A stretch of 37,302 nucleotides of DNA from CAYVIB01 sp964451365 (GTDB taxonomy: Bacteria > Pseudomonadota > Gammaproteobacteria > Pseudomonadales > Cellvibrionaceae), in contig CAYVIB010000042.1 in NCBI GenBank assembly GCA_964451365.1, positions 1 to 37,302 on the forward strand. Reading direction: 5' to 3'. Shown here piece by piece: positions 33,585-37,302 of this stretch; positions within the stretch are counted from its first letter, which is position 1; every line of letters begins with the position of its first letter. The notes beneath the pieces were generated by a model, which saw only the letters and a program-made list of their open reading frames with translations, made no database searches and had not been told where the DNA came from. The position numbers were made by a program, and so were the translations under genes.

Positions 33585-34406
33585 ATGCAAGTCAAAAAGC
33601 CCATGAGTGTCGTTGCGGAAAAAGACCAGGTTTGGCAAACCATCCGCAAGGAAACGTTTGAGCAGACAGAAAGTGAACCCGCTCTCGCCAGTTTCCTTCA
33701 CGCGACCATCCTGAACCATGAAACGCTGGAAGCGGCGTTGAGTTTTCACCTGGCCAACAAGCTGGCCAACCCAGCTATTTCCGCGCTCCAGATCCGGGAA
33801 ATCATTGAAAGCTCCATCGCCCGCGACAGTTGCATCAGCGAAGCTGCCAGGGCCGATATTCGCGCGGTATACGACCGGGATTCGGCTTGCGACTCCTATG
33901 CACTTCCCTTTCTTTACTTCAAAGGCTTTCACGCGCTGCAGGCTTATCGGGTAGCGCACTGCCTGTGGAACACCGGGCGCAAATCCCTTGCTTATTTCCT
34001 GCAGAGCCACATTTCCCTGATGTTTGGAGTGGATATTCATCCGGCGGCCAAAATCGGCAAGGGAATTATGCTGGACCACGCCACCGGAATCGTGATCGGT
34101 GAAACCACGGTAGTGGATGACGATGTGTCGATCATGCAGGGCGTTACCTTGGGCGGAACCGGTAAGGAATCCGGAGACCGACACCCCAAGATCCGCCGGG
34201 GCGTACTGATCAGCGCAGGGGCGAAAATTCTGGGGAATATCGAAATAGGCGAGGGCGTCAAGGTCGGCGCCGGCAGTGTGGTGCTCGATTCAGTGCCGCC
34301 GCACACCACGGTGGTGGGCGTGCCGGCAAAAGCGGTGGGGCACCCGCAGTCCCGGTCTCCCGCGCTGGATATGAATCACAGTATCAAGTGTGACTGCGAC
34401 GAATAA
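33585..34406 (+). CDS. cysE: Serine O-acetyltransferase
   Basis: This 273-residue cytoplasmic enzyme transfers acetyl from acetyl-CoA to L-serine, giving O-acetylserine for cysteine synthesis. The length equals that of E. coli CysE. The N-terminal helical domain is followed by left-handed beta-helix hexapeptide repeats (GVDIHPAAKIGKGIMLDHATG, IGETTVVDDDVSIMQGVTLGG) with the catalytic DHATG aspartate-histidine pair. The C-terminal tail is expected to bind cysteine synthase and mediate feedback inhibition. ATG 33585 has AAGGAG six bases upstream; the longer open frame from 33489 lacks this. It is divergent from the guanidine operon and converges with epmA with a 21-base gap and no visible terminator. 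Confidence 0.95.
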   Translation: MQVKKPMSVVAEKDQVWQTIRKETFEQTESEPALASFLHATILNHETLEAALSFHLANKLANPAISALQIREIIESSIARDSCISEAARADIRAVYDRDSACDSYALPFLYFKGFHALQAYRVAHCLWNTGRKSLAYFLQSHISLMFGVDIHPAAKIGKGIMLDHATGIVIGETTVVDDDVSIMQGVTLGGTGKESGDRHPKIRRGVLISAGAKILGNIEIGEGVKVGAGSVVLDSVPPHTTVVGVPAKAVGHPQSRSPALDMNHSIKCDCDE

Positions 34407-34427
34407 TCCCCCACGGTTAGAACAGGG

Positions 34428-35363
34428 TTAGAAAAAGTAGAGAACTTCCCCGATATCTGTTTTATCCAACAGACACATCAGCAGGCGGTCCACTCCCAGG
34501 GCAATGCCGGAACACTCCGGCAACCCGTGCTCCAGGGCCTCGAGAAAAAAAGTGTCAACGGCTACCTCTTTTTTTCCCGACGCCTGGCGCACCGCATTAT
34601 CGCGGGCGAAACGGCGCTTCTGCTCTTGCGCGTCGGAAAGTTCCCAATAGCCGTTAGCCAATTCCAGTCCTTTCCAATAGACTTCGAAGCGTTTGGCCAC
34701 CCGTTGCCCCTCCTCGTTTGTCCCCAGCTTTGCCAGTGCGCATTGAGAAGCCGGATAGTCGGTAACAATGGTTAGCGTGTCGGTGGCCAGGGCAGGTTCG
34801 ACCAGGTGACTGAACAATAGATCCAGCCAAATCGTGATGTTGTCATCCCTCCAATTAACGTCCAGCTTTTGCCTGGCAATCCCGGCCAGGGTGTCCACCG
34901 CGGCACTATGGGGATCAACACCCACCTGCGCTTCAAATAACTCCCGATAAGGGATAACCACAGCCCCAATTCCGGGAGAAAGACACCGAAAAAGCTCTAT
35001 CACCTCGGCGATTAACTCCCTGTCGTCAAAGCCGGTGCGGTACCATTCCAGCATGGTGAATTCAGTGCGATGTCGGCGGCCTTCCTCTTCCGCCCGGAAC
35101 GCCTTGCCCAAATAGAATATCGAGCCGCTCCCCGCCGCGAGCAGGCGTTTCATGTAAAACTCGGGAGAGGTTTGAAGATAGAAGGGCTCACCGCCGGATG
35201 CGGTAACCAACGGCTCCAGGTTCGGGTCCGTCACCGTGTGCCGCCCCAGCACCGGGACATCCACTTCCACCACGTCGCGTGCATAAAAAAAAGAGCGCAA
35301 CTCCCGCAGCAGTTGCGCCCTTCTCTTTTGTGTTTCTATTGTCGCGGAGGGCCGCCAGGACAT
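34428..35363 (-). CDS. epmA: EF-P lysine ligase EpmA (PoxA/GenX/YjeA)
   Basis: This 311-residue class II LysRS-like protein lacks the anticodon-binding domain. It attaches (R)-beta-lysine to the conserved lysine of EF-P. Class II motifs are visible: FRAEEEGRRHRTEFTMLEWY (motif 2 region) and GIALGVDRLLMCLLDK (motif 3), with EVDVPVLG as the motif 1 area. ATG 35363 (MSWRPSA) gives the usual length; the open frame upstream overlaps efp and is rejected. It starts only 10 bases after the efp stop on the same strand, so enzyme and target are co-expressed, and epmB is divergent. This is the complete modification set apart from the EpmC hydroxylase, which is not seen here. Confidence 0.94.
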   Translation of the reverse strand: MSWRPSATIETQKRRAQLLRELRSFFYARDVVEVDVPVLGRHTVTDPNLEPLVTASGGEPFYLQTSPEFYMKRLLAAGSGSIFYLGKAFRAEEEGRRHRTEFTMLEWYRTGFDDRELIAEVIELFRCLSPGIGAVVIPYRELFEAQVGVDPHSAAVDTLAGIARQKLDVNWRDDNITIWLDLLFSHLVEPALATDTLTIVTDYPASQCALAKLGTNEEGQRVAKRFEVYWKGLELANGYWELSDAQEQKRRFARDNAVRQASGKKEVAVDTFFLEALEHGLPECSGIALGVDRLLMCLLDKTDIGEVLYFF

Positions 35364-35373
35364 GACAAACAGG

Positions 35374-35943
35374 CTATTTTGACGCCCGGCCCAGGTATTC
35401 GCCGGTTCGGGTATCCACCCGCACCACTTCACCAATCGACAGGAATAGCGGCACTTTTACCACCGCACCGGTGGACAGGGTTGCCGGCTTGGTGCCGCCC
35501 TGGGCAGTATCGCCTTTGAGGCCGGGATCGGTTTCCACGATTTCCAGTTCCACATGGTTGGGTGGTGTTACCGCCAGCGGCGCGCCGTTATACAGCGTGA
35601 CGACTACGGTATCCTGTTCCTTCAGCCATTTAACATTTTCGCCCACGGCGTTGGCATCAGCCTGGTGCTGCTCAAAGGTCTCCGGCTCCATAAAGTGGAA
35701 AAACTCGCCATCGCTGTAGAGGTATTCCATTTCCCTGTCCACCACATCGGCGCCTTCCAGGGATTCGCCGGACTTGAAGGTCCGCTCCCACACGCGGCCG
35801 GTTTTGAGGTTTTTCAGTCTCACCCGGTTAAAGGCCTGGCCCTTGCCCGGTTTGACAAATTCGTTCTCGACGATGGAGCATGGGTCTCCATCCAGCATGA
35901 CTTTTAAACCGCTTTTAAATTCGTTGGTAGAATAACTGGCCAT
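35374..35943 (-). CDS. efp: Elongation factor P
   Basis: The 189-residue translation factor relieves ribosome stalling at consecutive prolines. Three beta-domains are expected; the domain I loop KPGKGQAF holds K34, the site of beta-lysylation, in the same position and context as in E. coli. The C-terminal TGEYLGRASK ending is typical. It starts at ATG 35943, and the 166-base gap to the divergent epmB must contain both promoters, though I could not pick clear elements. Having K34 rather than an arginine agrees with the neighbouring epmA and epmB and excludes the rhamnosylation (EarP) system. Confidence 0.97.
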   Translation of the reverse strand: MASYSTNEFKSGLKVMLDGDPCSIVENEFVKPGKGQAFNRVRLKNLKTGRVWERTFKSGESLEGADVVDREMEYLYSDGEFFHFMEPETFEQHQADANAVGENVKWLKEQDTVVVTLYNGAPLAVTPPNHVELEIVETDPGLKGDTAQGGTKPATLSTGAVVKVPLFLSIGEVVRVDTRTGEYLGRASK

Positions 35944-36109
35944 TTTTTCCTCGGGACTATCTCTCTTTGGGTCTCTTTTCGGGTGTAGCTTTCGCTGCTT
36001 TTACTAATGCCGCCGCGATGGGGCTGCGAAATTCCTGCACAAGGCGTGACACTCCCGCCTTACTGTGCTTAGATTCCGCCGCTCATTCCCCATAGCTTAA
36101 AAGGCGCAC

Positions 36110-37117
36110 ATGATACATCGAACTATCCCAACATGGCAGAGCAAAACATGGCAAGAAGAGCTTGCGGATCTGATTACCCGTCCGGAAGAGCTGCTCGACC
36201 TGTTGAATCTGGACCCGGCGCTACTGCCGGAGGCAAAGCGGGCCAGCCAGCTTTTCCCCCTGCGGGTCACCCGCTCGTTTGCCTCCCGAATGCGATCGGG
36301 GGACCCCTTCGACCCCCTGCTGCGCCAGGTGTTACCCGTGGGCGAGGAACTGAAGCCGCATGCGGGTTTCTCCGCCGATCCACTGCAGGAAACGCGCTTT
36401 AATCCCGTCAGCGGTATCGTGCATAAATACGCGGGACGTGTGTTATTGATCACTTCTCCCCAGTGCGCCATCAACTGCCGCTACTGCTTTCGTCGCCATT
36501 TTGATTACAGCTCCAACAGCCCCTCGAAAAAGGAATGGCAGGAGGCGCTCAACTACATTCGCCACAACGATACTATCGAGGAGGTAATTCTCAGCGGTGG
36601 CGATCCGCTGGCCACCTCGGACAGGCAGTTGGAGTGGCTGCTTGCGCAGCTCAATAATATCCCCCATCTGACACGCCTGCGGATTCACAGCCGCCTGCCG
36701 GTAGTTTTACCCTCGCGCGTCACCGGGGAACTGGTCGGGTTTCTCCGATCCTCCCGTCTGCAATCCGTGATGGTGGTGCATGCAAACCATCCCAACGAAA
36801 TCGACTGTGACGTCCGCGATGGTTTTGCCCGGATGAAAAACGCCGGAATTACCCTGTTAAACCAGTCGGTTCTGCTGAAAGGCGTCAATGACTCGGCACC
36901 AACACTAGCGTCACTGTCAAAGGCGTTGTTTGCCAATGGAGTGCTACCGTACTATGTGCACATGCTTGATCCAGTGGAGGGTGCGAGCGGCTTCATTGTC
37001 GATTCTTCCCGGTCAAGCGCCATTTACCGGGAGTTGCTAACGTTATTGCCCGGTTATCTTGTTCCAAAACTGGTAAAGGAAGAACCCGGTGCAGCCTCCA
37101 AAACCCCGATGGTCTAA
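36110..37117 (+). CDS. epmB: EF-P lysine 2,3-aminomutase EpmB (YjeK)
   Basis: This 335-residue radical SAM enzyme converts (S)-alpha-lysine to (R)-beta-lysine for EpmA. The [4Fe-4S] motif is CAINCRYC (C119, C123, C126), followed by FRRHF and the LSGGDPL glycine motif that binds SAM. Further conserved pieces are HSRLPVVLPSR, NHPNEI and YYVHMLDPVEGASGF near the C terminus, where the PLP-binding lysine is expected. ATG 36110 has AAAGG upstream. It is divergent from efp-epmA, so the three-gene modification system sits together on opposite strands. Confidence 0.95.
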   Translation: MIHRTIPTWQSKTWQEELADLITRPEELLDLLNLDPALLPEAKRASQLFPLRVTRSFASRMRSGDPFDPLLRQVLPVGEELKPHAGFSADPLQETRFNPVSGIVHKYAGRVLLITSPQCAINCRYCFRRHFDYSSNSPSKKEWQEALNYIRHNDTIEEVILSGGDPLATSDRQLEWLLAQLNNIPHLTRLRIHSRLPVVLPSRVTGELVGFLRSSRLQSVMVVHANHPNEIDCDVRDGFARMKNAGITLLNQSVLLKGVNDSAPTLASLSKALFANGVLPYYVHMLDPVEGASGFIVDSSRSSAIYRELLTLLPGYLVPKLVKEEPGAASKTPMV

Positions 37118-37195
37118 GGTTCTTTTATACAATATCGTTCCAGGGCCTGTTAACACTAATTCGGTTGTCGCTGTTGTGCCTAAAAAGCCGCCTCC

Positions 37196-37302
37196 AGTGG
37201 TGCGGCACTCCGACGCGAGGAGTGTGGTTTGGTCATTCCAAATGAGTGACGAGCAAAGCTTACCGCTCCTGCTTACGCTCCTCATCGGAGTGCCGCATCA
37301 CT
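37196..37302. repeat. Imperfect long inverted repeat, cut by the window end
   Basis: The left arm starting at 37196 (AGTGGTGCGGCACTCCGA) matches the reverse complement of the last bases (AGTGATGCGGCACTCCGA), and the similarity continues through AGGAGTGT/AGGAGCGT after a 2-base gap. The arms of about 25-29 bp enclose some 55 bases. It resembles a small palindromic or MITE-like repeat unit, or a large hairpin. No transposase is present. The sequence before the left arm (GCCGCCTCC) may be mirrored beyond the right edge, so the true length is unknown. Confidence 0.55.

Noticed and set aside
34428..35435. Reading the EpmA gene as a lysyl-tRNA synthetase
   Set aside because: At 311 residues it lacks the N-terminal anticodon-binding domain, and it sits next to efp and epmB, which identifies it as the EF-P ligase.

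Overview
The window looks like a chromosome segment from a marine or plant-polymer-degrading gammaproteobacterium, probably of the Cellvibrionaceae/Pseudomonadales type. This is an inference from gene content. The order tyrS – M23 peptidase – anmK matches that seen in pseudomonads, EF-P carries the EpmA/EpmB-type lysine, and a very large Xanthomonas/Caulobacter-type TonB-dependent receptor sits next to tryptophan-halogenase-family genes and a GH9 glycosidase. Coding density is high, most operons are compact with ATGA overlaps, and there is no sign of phage, insertion sequences, CRISPR or tRNA genes.

Layout. (1) 1-144, minus strand: promoter and boxA leader of an rRNA operon whose 16S gene lies beyond the left edge. 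(2) 230-9108, minus strand: a TonB-dependent receptor followed, after an intrinsic terminator, by three flavin-dependent halogenase-family genes and a DUF6445-like protein with an HxD...H iron-binding pattern. The middle halogenase paralogue has lost the diagnostic FAD and catalytic motifs. (3) 9615-14510: a divergent GH9 glycosidase, a GntR/FadR-type regulator and a sodium:solute symporter, which together look like a small carbohydrate-use locus. (4) 14763-19434: a hybrid histidine kinase, an Omp85-like outer-membrane protein and a NarL/LuxR response regulator, all apparently starting at TTG. (5) 19459-23520: tyrS, a MepM-like murein hydrolase and anmK (cell-wall recycling). (6) 23522-33323, minus strand: a seven-gene operon (substrate-binding protein, permease, ATPase, two DUF1989 proteins, a biotin-dependent 'urea' carboxylase, allophanate hydrolase). 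(7) 33585-37117: cysE, then epmA and efp, with epmB divergent. (8) 37196-37302: an imperfect inverted repeat cut off by the window end.

The strongest functional result is in region 6. The leader carries a clear guanidine-I (ykkC class) riboswitch. The operon is therefore best read as guanidine uptake and degradation: ABC import, guanidine carboxylation, carboxyguanidine deimination by the DUF1989 pair, and allophanate hydrolysis to ammonia and CO2. By homology alone it would be called urea amidolyase. A 10-nt segment of the aptamer core is perfectly complementary to RNA just upstream of the first gene's Shine-Dalgarno sequence, which suggests the switching element.

The least understood system is region 2. 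A receptor, two intact-looking halogenases, one apparent pseudoenzyme and a putative 2-oxoglutarate/iron oxygenase are encoded together, without any biosynthetic scaffold genes. Its substrate cannot be told from the sequence.
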